Assembly (NCBI RefSeq): GCF_026420145.1
Contig: NZ_JAPMLV010000003.1
Span: forward strand, 62,001 to 126,000
Direction of reading: 5' to 3'
DNA from: Enterobacter pseudoroggenkampii
GTDB taxonomy: Bacteria; Pseudomonadota; Gammaproteobacteria; Enterobacterales; Enterobacteriaceae
Length of the DNA stretch: 64,000 nucleotides
The stretch's first letter is position 1, and the number at the start of each line of letters is the position of its first letter. The notes beneath the pieces were generated by a model. It searched no databases and was not told the origin of the DNA. It was given only the letters and a program-made list of their open reading frames with translations. The translations under genes and the position numbers were made by a program. Shown here one piece after another: positions 43,601-51,411 of this stretch.

Positions 43601-46600
43601 GGACCGCCGTGGCGGCAGGAAGAACCCTGACCATCAACAGCGGCGGCGACATCGATAACCGCAGCGTGCTGCAGGGGCAGGCGGTCAACCTGAACGCGGG
43701 CGGGCAGCTCAGCAACAACGGACAAATCACCACCGGCGGCGGCGCGAGCACGCTCTCCGGCAGCAGCGTGGCGCTGAACGCCGCGGGCTCGGTGCAGGGC
43801 GGAGGTGACATCACCGTGGCCAGCCGGAGCAATATTACCGTGGACGGCTTCACCGGCACGCGCGGCTCGCTGACCCTGAGCGCGCCGGGCGCCATCGTCA
43901 ACACCGCGCTGCTGTATGCGGCGAATAACCTGGCGCTGTTTGCCGACAGCATCACCAACCAGCGCGGCGACATCATGGCGGGGAACAACCTGTGGATGCA
44001 GCGGGATGCGGCGGGGAATGCGAACAGCCAGGTGGTGAACACGTCGGGGAATATTGAGACGCAGAATGGTGATATTACGATCAGAACGGGGCATTTGCTG
44101 AACCAAAGGGATGGTCTGGTGGTGCTTAACAGCAAAACCGAAAACCTGATGGAGCAGGTCAAGTGGTTGAAGGACGGCTATGCGGATATCCCTCTTTCTG
44201 AGCTGATCGCGGGAACCGATTATGGCTATATCGTCATGGAATCCTGCAGCGGCGGTGGCAGTCCTGGGCATGGAGCTGGTCCTACATGCAGGGATATAGC
44301 TACTCCGATGCCGATGAAAAACAGTCCGGCGAAAGAGATTGCGATTTTACGAACGACACAAACTGTGTCCGCAAATGGTGGAGCGGGACGGATTAGTTCA
44401 GCCCAGGGGATGGTCATTCAGGCGGGGCAACTGGAAAATAATGCCAGTACACTGCTTGCCGCGAAAGATATGTTCCTTTCTGGTACGACTCTGCAAAATC
44501 AGTCATGGACTGATGGTACGGTGACGCGTTACAGGACATATGTTGCCGACCGTGAGCAATATAATCGTAAAGCAAATCCCTCCGCGTCGGTCGACGCAGA
44601 TGTTTATAAGAAGACCCCCATTCACTATGTTGCACAGGGTGATGATCGGGACGAAGGATCTGGAGGAACAATATATCGTTCCGTCATCCAGGCGGGCGGT
44701 AACGTCACCGCAAACTTTACCAGTAACATCAGCAACACCAATACCACCGCGAACGCGGGCGGCGTCAGCAACGTCATCTCCACGCCGTCGCTGAACACCC
44801 TCAGCAACCAGAGCGTCGGCAGCGGCGTGCAAAAACAGGGGCTGAACGCTACCGGCACCGTGGCGGTGAACTCGCCGCAGTGGAACGATCAGCTCCAGGG
44901 TGCGCTGCAGCAGCTTAACGGCGGCGGCGCGCTGGAAAACGGCGGCGCGTCCGGCACGCCTCTCAGCAACATTGGCACCACGCAGAAAGGCAACGCCAAC
45001 CTCGGCCAGCTGGGCGCGCTGGCGAACGCTGGGGTCACCACCGCCGATCTCAGAACCGCTCAGGGCGGAGCCGTCGGGCATTATCAGGGCCAGCGCGTTG
45101 ATACCAGCGCTTACCCGCTGCCGTCGGGCAACAACGGCTATTTCGTCTTCTCCGATAACCCGAAAAGCCCGTACCTGATCGGCATCAACCCGAAACTGAA
45201 CGGTCTCGGACAGCTTGATCCCGCCCTGTTTGCCGACCTGAACGCAATGCTCGGGGTCAAACCGTCGTCCACGGCGCCGCAGGAGACGCGGCTGGCGTTT
45301 ACCGACGAGAAGCAGTTCCTCGGCTCGTCCTACATGCTCGGCCGCCTCAACCTGAACCCGGATTACGACTACCGCTTCCTCGGCGATGCGGCGTTCGACA
45401 CCCGCTATGTCTCCAACGTGGTGCTCAACCAGACCGGTAACCGCTACCTGAACGGCATCGGCTCCGATCTGGATCAGATGCGCTATCTGATGGACAACGC
45501 CGCAGCGGCGCAGCAGTCGCTGGGCCTGCAGTTTGGCGTGTCGCTGACCGCCGATCAGATTGCCGCGCTCGACCACAGCCTGCTGTGGTGGGAGAAAGCC
45601 ACCGTCAACGGCGAAACCGTGATGGTACCGAAACTCTACCTGTCGCCGAAGGACGTCACCGTCAATAACGGCAGCGTAATCGCGGGTAACAACGTCACCC
45701 TGAAGGGCGGCGACATCACCAACAGCGGCAGCTCGCTGCTGGCGAAAAACAGCCTGACGCTCGACAGCCAGAACAGCATCAGCAACCTCAACAACGGCCT
45801 GATGAAAGCGGGCGGCGACCTGAACCTGAGCGCCATCGGCGATATCAATAACATCAGCTCAACCATCAGCGGCAAAACGGTCGCGCTGGAGAGCCTGGAC
45901 GGCAGCATCAACAACCTGACCCAGGTTGAGCAGATTGATATCAACGCCGGAGGGAAGTACGGCAAGATCGGTCTGAAAGACACCCTGCTGGGCAACACGG
46001 CGTCTATTACCGCGCAGGATGGCCTGTCGCTTGAGGCGGGGAAAAACATCACCGTTACCGGGGCGAACCTGGCCTCCGGCGGCGATATGCTGCTGAACGC
46101 GTGGGGCGATATTGCCGTCAACGCGAATCAGATCAACGACGCATTCAGCTCCAGCCGGGCGAAAACCAGCCGTTCGTCCGTCACGTATCAGGGCAGTAAC
46201 GTCACCGCGGGCGGCAACCTGCTGGTGAACGCCGGGCACAACCTTGACGTGACCGCCAGCGACCTGAAGGCGGGCGGCAGCGCGGGGCTGAGCGCGGGCA
46301 ACGATCTCAATCTGAACGCGGCACAGACCAGCGAAAGCAGCCGTAAAGGGAAAAGCGAATCCCACAGCACCGGGCTCGACCGCACCACGATTTCCGCAGG
46401 CGATAACCTGGTCCTGAAGGCCGGACAGGATATCAACGCTCAGGCCGCCGCGCTGGCGGCGGAGAAAAGCGTCGGGCTGCAGGCGGGTCGCGACGTGAAT
46501 CTGGCTGCGGAAGAGACCACGCAGGGCGACAGCTATAGGTCAGGCAAGAAAACCGTTATTAACGAATCGGTACGCCAGCAGGGAACCGAGATCGCCAGCG

Positions 46601-49600
46601 GGGCGAATACCCAGATCCTCGCCGGACGCGATGTCACCACCGAAGCCGCGCAGGTGACGGCGAAGGGCGATATCGGCGTAGCGGCAGGCCGCGACGTCAG
46701 TCTCAATACAGCAACCGAAAGCGATTATCACTACAAAGAGCAGACCAAAACCAAAAAAGGGTTCCTGAGCAAGAAAACCACCCACACCATCGAGGAGAAC
46801 AGCGCGACGCGTGAATCCGGCTCTTTGCTGAGCGGCGATAACGTGCAGGTGGTGGCAGGCAATAACCTGCTGGTGAACGGTTCCGCCGTGGCGGGCGACG
46901 GCGACGTGAAGCTTAAGGCGGGCAACAACGTCGATATTGTGGCAGCGACGAACAGCGATACCTCCTGGCGCTTTAAAGAAGAGAAAAAATCCGGCCTGAT
47001 GGGCTCGGGCGGGATTGGTTTCACCATCGGCAGCAGCAAAAGCACGCACGATCTCCGTGAGAAGGGCACCACCCAGAGCCAGAGCTTCAGTACGGTGGGC
47101 TCGACGGGCGGTAACGTCGCGATTTCTGCCGGAAACCAGGTCCACATCGGCGGCGCGGATCTTATCGCCGGGAAGGATTTAAGCCTCAGCGGCGACAGCG
47201 TCATCATCGAGCCGGGGCACGACAAGCGCACCCGGGATGAAACCTTCGAGCAGAAGAAAAGCGGGCTCACCGTGGCGCTCTCCGGCACCGTCGGTAGCGC
47301 TATTAACAATGCCGTGAGCGCGGCGCAGGAGACCAAAGAGCAAAGTGATGGCCGTCTGAAAGCCCTTCAGGCCACCAAAACGGTGCTGTCCGGCGTGCAG
47401 GCCGGGCAGGCTGCGGATATGGCGGCAACCACCGGCGACCCGAACGCAATGGGTGTGAGCCTCTCGCTGACGACCCAGAAGTCAAAATCACAGCAGCATG
47501 CTGAGAGTGATGCGGTGGCAGGCAGCACGCTGAACGCAGGCAACAATCTTGCCATCACCGCGAACGGCAAAAACAAAGGTGCAAACAGCGGCGACATCGT
47601 GATTGCGGGCAGCCAGTTGAAAGCCGGGGGCGACACCACGCTGGATGCACAGAACGACATTCTGCTGTCCGGCGCGGCGAATACCCAAAAAACCAGCGGC
47701 AAGAACAGCAGCAGTGGTGGCGGGATCGGCGTGAGCATCGGTGCCGGCGGCAACGGCGCGGGTATCAGCGTGTTTGCCAACGTCAACGCCGCGCATGGCA
47801 AGGATAAAGGCAACGGTACCGACTGGACCGAAACCACGATCGACAGCGGCAAAAACGTCACCCTTAAAAGCGGGCACGACACCGTGCTTGATGGCGCTCA
47901 GGTTAACGGCAATAAAATCGTGGCAGATGTTGGTCATGACCTGCTGATGCGCAGCCAGCAGAACAACAGCGACTACGACAGCAAGCAGACCAGCGTTGCA
48001 GCGGGTGGCAGCTTCACCTTCGGCACTATGTCCGGTTCAGGCTATATCAACGCCAGCCAGGACAAGATGAAGAGCCGCTTTGATTCGGTGGCCGAACAAA
48101 CCGGGCTGTATGCCGGGGACGGCGGCTTCGATATCACCGTGGGGCATCATACCCAGCTTGATGGAGCGGTTATCGCCTCTACCGCCACGCCGGACAAAAA
48201 CAGCCTCGATACCGGGACGCTGGGCTTCAGCGATATCCACAACGAAGCGGACTTTAAAACCTCGCACTCCGGTATCAGCCTCAGCGGCGGCGGCAGCTTC
48301 GGGGATAAATTCCAGGGTAACCTGCCGGGCGGCATGATCTCCGCTGCGGGTAATAAAGGCCATAAGGAAGGCACCACGCAGGCCGCCGTGGCAGAGGGCT
48401 CCCTCACTATCCGCGACAAGGCAAACCAGAAGCAGGACGTGGCCGATTTGAGCCGCGATACCGAACATGCTAACGACAGTATCAGCCCGATCTTCGACAA
48501 GGAGAAAGAGCAGAACCGTCTGAACGCAGTTGGGATGATCAGCGACATTGGTAGCCAGGTGGCGGATATTGCCAGGACGCAGGGTGACCTGAACGGGCTG
48601 AAGGCGGCCCAGAAAGAAACCGGCGCAACACTCCCCGCAAACGCGACAGAAAAAGAGCGCCAGAACTATCTTGCGAAACTGCGTGATACCCAGGCATACA
48701 AAGAAGTAATGGTGACGTACGGAACCGGCAGCGCCATGCAGCGTGGCATCCAGGCGGCTACGGCAGCGCTGCAGGGACTGGCGGGCGGCAATATCGGAGG
48801 GGCGCTGGCGGGCGCGTCAGCACCGGAGCTGGCAAACATCATCGGTCATCATGCAGGCATTGATGACGATACGGCGGCAAAAGCGATTGCCCATGCCATC
48901 CTCGGCGGCGTAACCGCAGCCCTTCAGGGCAACAGTGCCGCAGCGGGCGCTGTGGGGGCCGCATCCGGCGAACTGATTGCGACAGCGATTGCCAAACAGT
49001 TCTATCCCGATACTGACCCGTCGAAGCTGACGGAAGAACAGAAGCAAACCGTGAGTACGCTGGCGTCTGTTTCAGCGGGCATAGCTGGCGGGATTGCTGG
49101 GGGAAATACGGCTGGTGCGGCGACTGGAGCCAGTGCCGGGAAGAATAGTGTTGAGAATAACTTTTTGAGTAAGGGAAGTCCCCAACTCTACACTGAGCGT
49201 TTCAATAACTGCAACGGTGAACCCTCTTGTGAGCAGGGGGTTCGTAAGGATATGGCTAAGGAGTCAGCGGAAAATATTCTTAAGCTGAAGACATGTTGGG
49301 ATGCAGGAGACACCGCTTGTGTGGTGCAGATGCGCACCTTGATTGAACTGGATGAAAAAGCTTATACCGCGCTACGTGTCCAGGACAATCTGGCGGGTCG
49401 AGCCTATGAAGATTCGGCAAAGTGGTACGCTGATATTATCGACAACTGTAACGGCAAGTGCGGGTGGCTGTCAGCGCATCTTCAAAAAACAACTGCAGAT
49501 GGAATGGCGGCTGCAATATATGGATCGCTGGCAGATGGTGTAAGTATTTCACCTAAGCCAGGGCAGACGGTGAAACCTGTTACTGATACCGTTGGGAAAG

Positions 49601-50013
49601 GACCTATATCTGAGAGAGGTTCCGTCGCAAATGCTAACTTTGCCCAATCAAAAATTAGAGCTAATGAAACATTTAGTCCCGAAGGGGCGGATAGATATAG
49701 CAAAATGGCAGGTCAACCCATCAATACGGTAGATGATTTAGCCAATGCGGTTCGAAATGGCTCTATCAAACCGAGTCAATTATCTGTAGATTATGTAGAG
49801 ATGAATGGCACAAGATTAATTCTTAATACCAGAACATCCGTAGCTTTAGATCGTGCTGGAGTACCGAAGGCTGAATGGTACGGAACCAATCAAACAAATG
49901 TGAAAGTACCTGGAATGGATGGCAAAACTTATAATGATCTTGCCACTGATCAATTAATTAGGAATAAACTTCCGGAAACAGGAAGCACAGATATACCACG
50001 TGGGAGAAAATGA
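37615..50013 (+). CDS. cdiA: contact-dependent inhibition toxin CdiA
   Basis: Cell-surface filament of 4132 residues that delivers a C-terminal toxin into touching cells. The signal peptide ends near residue 34 (APAVAA). The TPS domain covers about 36-300, with NPYGITCNGCGF at 141. FHA-1 repeats (pattern LTxxGxLQGxxLxL) run to about 2100. The presumed receptor-binding region begins near 2143, followed by a Tyr/Pro-rich part (to about 2690), FHA-2 repeats to about 3450, and a pretoxin region ending at VENN 3846-3849. Residues 3850-3995 hold six cysteines and fit a cytoplasm-entry domain. The last 137 residues are the toxin, with LILNTRTSVALDRAGVP; its activity is not identifiable here. It is longer than the roughly 3100-residue E. 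coli CdiA, through extra FHA-1 repeats. Confidence 0.95.
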   Translation: MDTRHPPVRFSQRLISWIVCGLMVWQPMAPAVAAALTPTGQTSVDRAGNGVPVVNIATPNGAGISHNQFGEYNVGKEGLILNNGTDRLTRTQLGGLIQNNPNLQAGREAKGIINEVTGASRSQLQGYTEVAGKAANVMVANPYGITCNGCGFINTPNVTLTTGKPQFDASGNLQALEVTKGAITVEGQGLDASKSDALSIIARATEVNAAIHANDLTVTAGANRVGADGSVRPIAGEGAAPVVAVDTGALGGMYANRIRLVSSETGVGVNLGNLTARQGDIQLDAGGKLTVTNSLASGSITANGAGVVLNGSHQAGGALNVTSSQDVELNNSTLASQGDMRLSAAGKVQTTGGGTNSAGALAVSSGQGMTLSNTSLVSRGAATLDSKDTLTVNGGGVSAQGGALTVTSSQGMVLSDATLTGQADTTLSTGGSLTQRGGSVTSKGALSVAAGKDITLTNTRSGSDTRATLSSGGTLSSTGSAVSAGESLALSGGQLVMDGQSRADATGDVRLTGSAVSNQGQVNAGRDIALSGNRVSNSGQLAAKGHLDVNAGELTNGGTVQGNDVTLKGQTVTNSGTLQSAGNLALSAGNLEQRGTLSAKGNANVTAQQTLRNSGSLLADGAMSVTADALEQNGTLSGATALTAQAGTLTSGEASRTTSQGNVQITATRSASLNGQTDAAGALTVSTGDLTTGQDAHLQSGQGLSLQAQNAALNGTQAAKGALSVTAGTIAHAGKSTGDTLSFNATGDLTSGGELTASAIALSGQNILQSGVAKADRMTLTAPGRITSSGTLVAGTLALDAASVENSGLLQGTTLLGLKTGSLTNLAGGSVYSTQDLTLNVPVLANSGLITTDGTLRMKGDTLTNQGEINGVSLSSDYLSLTNADTGRLLADDRLTLNGTAFANAGNIAASDLHITADSLQNQGTVEGDSALTLGVTDLTNRGALRSSGTLTLNGDTLANSGELSATALLLNLTRQASNDAGGRVIARDGLTLTTASLTNSGLMAGTDAQFNSASLTNGGTLQGTHSLTATGAQLSNQQAGMLLSGGALDLHHTTLNNAGLLQGNTLNLATGEWNNTGNALGEAGVTAAVTGTLTSSGKVLSQQAADVQAGRTDNRGQLLAKVLTLRGDLQNSGLLQGSSTLAWSGNTFTNHAQGQVTGGDTLTLSGQTLSNAGSLQGRSATLEAGSLNNQGSIQTLDAMTLSTTGRLDNTGALLSQNLFTLTAAQLFNDGQLAGKALTVKAAQLNNTGILQGNDTLALTTRALSNGATGQLVSGSSLDVSLDTLDNAGLLLVNGGFTLRGSDLTNRGDIQAQSLDLGLSNALTSTGNIVATEDATLNATTLTSSGTVAGKTLTAGGTELRNSGLMQGSNAVNATADRFINELNGKWLSGGGFTLTGGQLTNAGTLQGATLGMTGTALTNSGTVNGQTGLSGTLSGALTNTGLLQSGGATAFTADTLANPGRITGGTLSLTARDMNNGGLMQGTNGLALTGTTLTTGATSRTLSGGMLTLDAGQLTTQGTLQGNGAGIRASDWTHGGSLLSQGTLTATTGGTLTSTGSLMSQGRTDITAQTLDNRGQLLSEGDVTLGGSTLKNSGTVQGNSLALHQNSINNQGILTGLQSLTVQGQQRLMARMAMAAPQQELINGADGKLLTQGALTIASGAVTNAGSWQAQNILLNARSLTNSGAVQSAGALQMTLADTLTGTAGSRITALGAATLQAVTLANQGQWAAKNLTLTGGTLSNSGAISGVNGLTLSQTGAVSQQSGGTLLSGGALNVTAASVTSDGKMQGGTLGITTGALTNGGRLQGDNGATLALSGTLTNNSGGEIVSRDALTLTTPALFNYGLIQGGGETRVTASSQARNDGRFLSGARLTLGTPQFTGTGWLQATDLILNAANAFNGGTWVADRATLTGTSFASQGTTQAGQLTVNYGQLNNSGTLLGNAQLNINADQVTQSAGGKLLSGGNLWLQSRGLDLTGQLVSLGDLTLQLTNAFTSRTAVAAGRTLTINSGGDIDNRSVLQGQAVNLNAGGQLSNNGQITTGGGASTLSGSSVALNAAGSVQGGGDITVASRSNITVDGFTGTRGSLTLSAPGAIVNTALLYAANNLALFADSITNQRGDIMAGNNLWMQRDAAGNANSQVVNTSGNIETQNGDITIRTGHLLNQRDGLVVLNSKTENLMEQVKWLKDGYADIPLSELIAGTDYGYIVMESCSGGGSPGHGAGPTCRDIATPMPMKNSPAKEIAILRTTQTVSANGGAGRISSAQGMVIQAGQLENNASTLLAAKDMFLSGTTLQNQSWTDGTVTRYRTYVADREQYNRKANPSASVDADVYKKTPIHYVAQGDDRDEGSGGTIYRSVIQAGGNVTANFTSNISNTNTTANAGGVSNVISTPSLNTLSNQSVGSGVQKQGLNATGTVAVNSPQWNDQLQGALQQLNGGGALENGGASGTPLSNIGTTQKGNANLGQLGALANAGVTTADLRTAQGGAVGHYQGQRVDTSAYPLPSGNNGYFVFSDNPKSPYLIGINPKLNGLGQLDPALFADLNAMLGVKPSSTAPQETRLAFTDEKQFLGSSYMLGRLNLNPDYDYRFLGDAAFDTRYVSNVVLNQTGNRYLNGIGSDLDQMRYLMDNAAAAQQSLGLQFGVSLTADQIAALDHSLLWWEKATVNGETVMVPKLYLSPKDVTVNNGSVIAGNNVTLKGGDITNSGSSLLAKNSLTLDSQNSISNLNNGLMKAGGDLNLSAIGDINNISSTISGKTVALESLDGSINNLTQVEQIDINAGGKYGKIGLKDTLLGNTASITAQDGLSLEAGKNITVTGANLASGGDMLLNAWGDIAVNANQINDAFSSSRAKTSRSSVTYQGSNVTAGGNLLVNAGHNLDVTASDLKAGGSAGLSAGNDLNLNAAQTSESSRKGKSESHSTGLDRTTISAGDNLVLKAGQDINAQAAALAAEKSVGLQAGRDVNLAAEETTQGDSYRSGKKTVINESVRQQGTEIASGANTQILAGRDVTTEAAQVTAKGDIGVAAGRDVSLNTATESDYHYKEQTKTKKGFLSKKTTHTIEENSATRESGSLLSGDNVQVVAGNNLLVNGSAVAGDGDVKLKAGNNVDIVAATNSDTSWRFKEEKKSGLMGSGGIGFTIGSSKSTHDLREKGTTQSQSFSTVGSTGGNVAISAGNQVHIGGADLIAGKDLSLSGDSVIIEPGHDKRTRDETFEQKKSGLTVALSGTVGSAINNAVSAAQETKEQSDGRLKALQATKTVLSGVQAGQAADMAATTGDPNAMGVSLSLTTQKSKSQQHAESDAVAGSTLNAGNNLAITANGKNKGANSGDIVIAGSQLKAGGDTTLDAQNDILLSGAANTQKTSGKNSSSGGGIGVSIGAGGNGAGISVFANVNAAHGKDKGNGTDWTETTIDSGKNVTLKSGHDTVLDGAQVNGNKIVADVGHDLLMRSQQNNSDYDSKQTSVAAGGSFTFGTMSGSGYINASQDKMKSRFDSVAEQTGLYAGDGGFDITVGHHTQLDGAVIASTATPDKNSLDTGTLGFSDIHNEADFKTSHSGISLSGGGSFGDKFQGNLPGGMISAAGNKGHKEGTTQAAVAEGSLTIRDKANQKQDVADLSRDTEHANDSISPIFDKEKEQNRLNAVGMISDIGSQVADIARTQGDLNGLKAAQKETGATLPANATEKERQNYLAKLRDTQAYKEVMVTYGTGSAMQRGIQAATAALQGLAGGNIGGALAGASAPELANIIGHHAGIDDDTAAKAIAHAILGGVTAALQGNSAAAGAVGAASGELIATAIAKQFYPDTDPSKLTEEQKQTVSTLASVSAGIAGGIAGGNTAGAATGASAGKNSVENNFLSKGSPQLYTERFNNCNGEPSCEQGVRKDMAKESAENILKLKTCWDAGDTACVVQMRTLIELDEKAYTALRVQDNLAGRAYEDSAKWYADIIDNCNGKCGWLSAHLQKTTADGMAAAIYGSLADGVSISPKPGQTVKPVTDTVGKGPISERGSVANANFAQSKIRANETFSPEGADRYSKMAGQPINTVDDLANAVRNGSIKPSQLSVDYVEMNGTRLILNTRTSVALDRAGVPKAEWYGTNQTNVKVPGMDGKTYNDLATDQLIRNKLPETGSTDIPRGRK

Positions 50014-50441
50014 TGAAATCAGGAATTGCAGTCTCTATCTTAGATCCTTATGATTGGTTACCATCATATGGTGAAAATTCAGTGTCTATTGAGTCCAGAG
50101 GCTTAGAATTTATCGTTAAGATTGAATATGATGCAGCAAATGAGGATCAGGGTCCTAACTATAGGGAGTTACGATTTGATAAAGTGTGTGATTTTCATCA
50201 CACCTCGTTCCCTGGATTGTCCAGACTCGATATAGATTATTCGAGCGATGCCAAGACTCCATTAACTGGAACCTTGATCGAATATCCTGACTCTGAGGTT
50301 GCAATTGCATGGAGTAGGCATTTTGGTGGAGTAAGGCACATAAAACACTATAAGATTATTTTTCTTTCCGAAAATATTTCTTTAGAAATATTTGCTGAAA
50401 ATGTGAGTTTGAGCTCTGAATTTACTATTCATCCTGAATGA
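50010..50441 (+). CDS. cdiI: CDI immunity protein CdiI
   Basis: Acidic cytoplasmic protein of 143 residues directly after cdiA, overlapping its stop by 4 bp; a second ATG follows at once at 50013. GGGAGAAA serves as ribosome site inside the end of cdiA. No family is recognised. Assignment rests on position and on the same low-GC composition as the toxin domain. It would bind and neutralise the cognate CdiA toxin. Its last 17 bp overlap convergent kptA. Confidence 0.85.
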   Translation: MMKSGIAVSILDPYDWLPSYGENSVSIESRGLEFIVKIEYDAANEDQGPNYRELRFDKVCDFHHTSFPGLSRLDIDYSSDAKTPLTGTLIEYPDSEVAIAWSRHFGGVRHIKHYKIIFLSENISLEIFAENVSLSSEFTIHPE

Positions 50442-50976
50442 TCTGCGCTGGAGAAATAAATTTAGTTAACCAAATATCATTATCTGCTTGATAGAATTTA
50501 ACGCCCTGATGATAGAGCTTTAGGGCATTGATTTTTAGTACGACAGGTGTTCCGTGACGCATTCCAACCTGAATTGCCATCTCTTTATCGATAGAAAGAT
50601 GAACATACTGCCGCTCCTTTGCATTAAGTCCTTGCTCAAGGATTGATTCTAAAAAGTAATGCGCAGTCCCATGGTATAAGATTTCAGGAGGTATTTTTTC
50701 TTCAAATTTTATATCCACTTGCTTTAAAGAGTGTCCTTGCGATGCTCGAATACGCATTCCGTCTTGGGATATGGAAAAGCGTTTTTTAGGACTAAGATCG
50801 ACAACATTATGGAGCATGGCTAGATCAAGTTTTTGGCCTTTTTCGTTAGAAAGATGGATGAGTGTAGATATATCTGCCCAACCCTCTGAGTCTAATCTTA
50901 ATTCAATTGCTTCAGGTTTGTGACGTAATATGTAACTCAAAAATTTACTTATTTTGATATGCTGACTTTTATTCAT
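50425..50976 (-). CDS. kptA: RNA 2'-phosphotransferase KptA/Tpt1
   Basis: Transfers the 2'-phosphate at an RNA splice junction to NAD+, giving ADP-ribose 1'',2''-cyclic phosphate. It is 183 residues (E. coli KptA 184). Family motifs present: KFLSYILRHKPEAI, EGWADI, KKRFSI, IRASQGHS, LYHGTA, RQYVHLS and GMRHGTPVVL. The ATG at 50976 follows GAGGTG; the frame runs to 51036. Composition is AT-rich like cdiI. In E. coli kptA is elsewhere, so here it belongs to the accessory DNA. Confidence 0.9.
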   Translation of the reverse strand: MNKSQHIKISKFLSYILRHKPEAIELRLDSEGWADISTLIHLSNEKGQKLDLAMLHNVVDLSPKKRFSISQDGMRIRASQGHSLKQVDIKFEEKIPPEILYHGTAHYFLESILEQGLNAKERQYVHLSIDKEMAIQVGMRHGTPVVLKINALKLYHQGVKFYQADNDIWLTKFISPAQIIQDE

Positions 50977-51228
50977 GAAATACACCTCGATATTTTTATT
51001 GAGTAAAAGGCATTTTTTGAGATGCTTAGCCTTCAACTTCTTTATGGTTGCCTAAAAGATTTATAATATCCAGTTTTATATTTTATCTAAAACAATGTAT
51101 TTTATCCAGTGCCAAGATATCTCAATAATAATCCTCTAAAATTTAATAATAATACCAATGATTTTAATATGTAATACGCTGATAATACAAACTTTAATAC
51201 ATACTCTATCTGAACAGTAGCTTAGAAC
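50977..51228. other. AT-rich gap, no gene seen
   Basis: The 252 bases between the kptA start and an IS remnant are very AT-rich and contain stops in all frames. They may hold the kptA promoter; no convincing elements stand out. Confidence 0.5.
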
Positions 51229-51390
51229 GGCTTTGTTGAATGAATTGTGTTTCGTGCAACTATCCCTGTAGCTGATTGTATTTACAGATGATATGTACAC
51301 TTTATGGCATACTCGCCTTCATCATTTTGTTGAATGCAAGCACCATTGCCAAAGCCTCAGCTACTTTATCTGTATCCCAAAAAGTTGGTC
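51229..51390 (-). mobile_element. IS5-family (IS903-like) 3' end remnant
   Basis: GGCTTTGTTGAATGAATT at 51229-51246 closely matches the IS903-type terminal inverted repeat. On the minus strand, a frame from 51388 to the stop at 51302 encodes VAEALAMVLAFNKMMKASMP, the C-terminus of IS903-group transposases. The rest of the element is absent; the frame is broken by TGA at 51391-51389, just before the ATPase gene. It marks an old insertion/deletion junction. Confidence 0.65.
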
Positions 51391-51411
51391 ATCGAACAGA
51401 ATAAGGTGCAG

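Noticed and set aside
38550..43900. Short recurring units in cdiA as a possible CRISPR array
   Set aside because: The repeats are degenerate, of variable spacing and in frame; they are FHA-1 protein repeats.
37615..50013. Many long open frames on both strands within cdiA, including several over 150 codons on the minus strand
   Set aside because: They are shadows of a GC-rich repetitive gene; their products are compositionally biased (Ser/Pro/Val or Arg-rich) and lack ribosome sites and family motifs.
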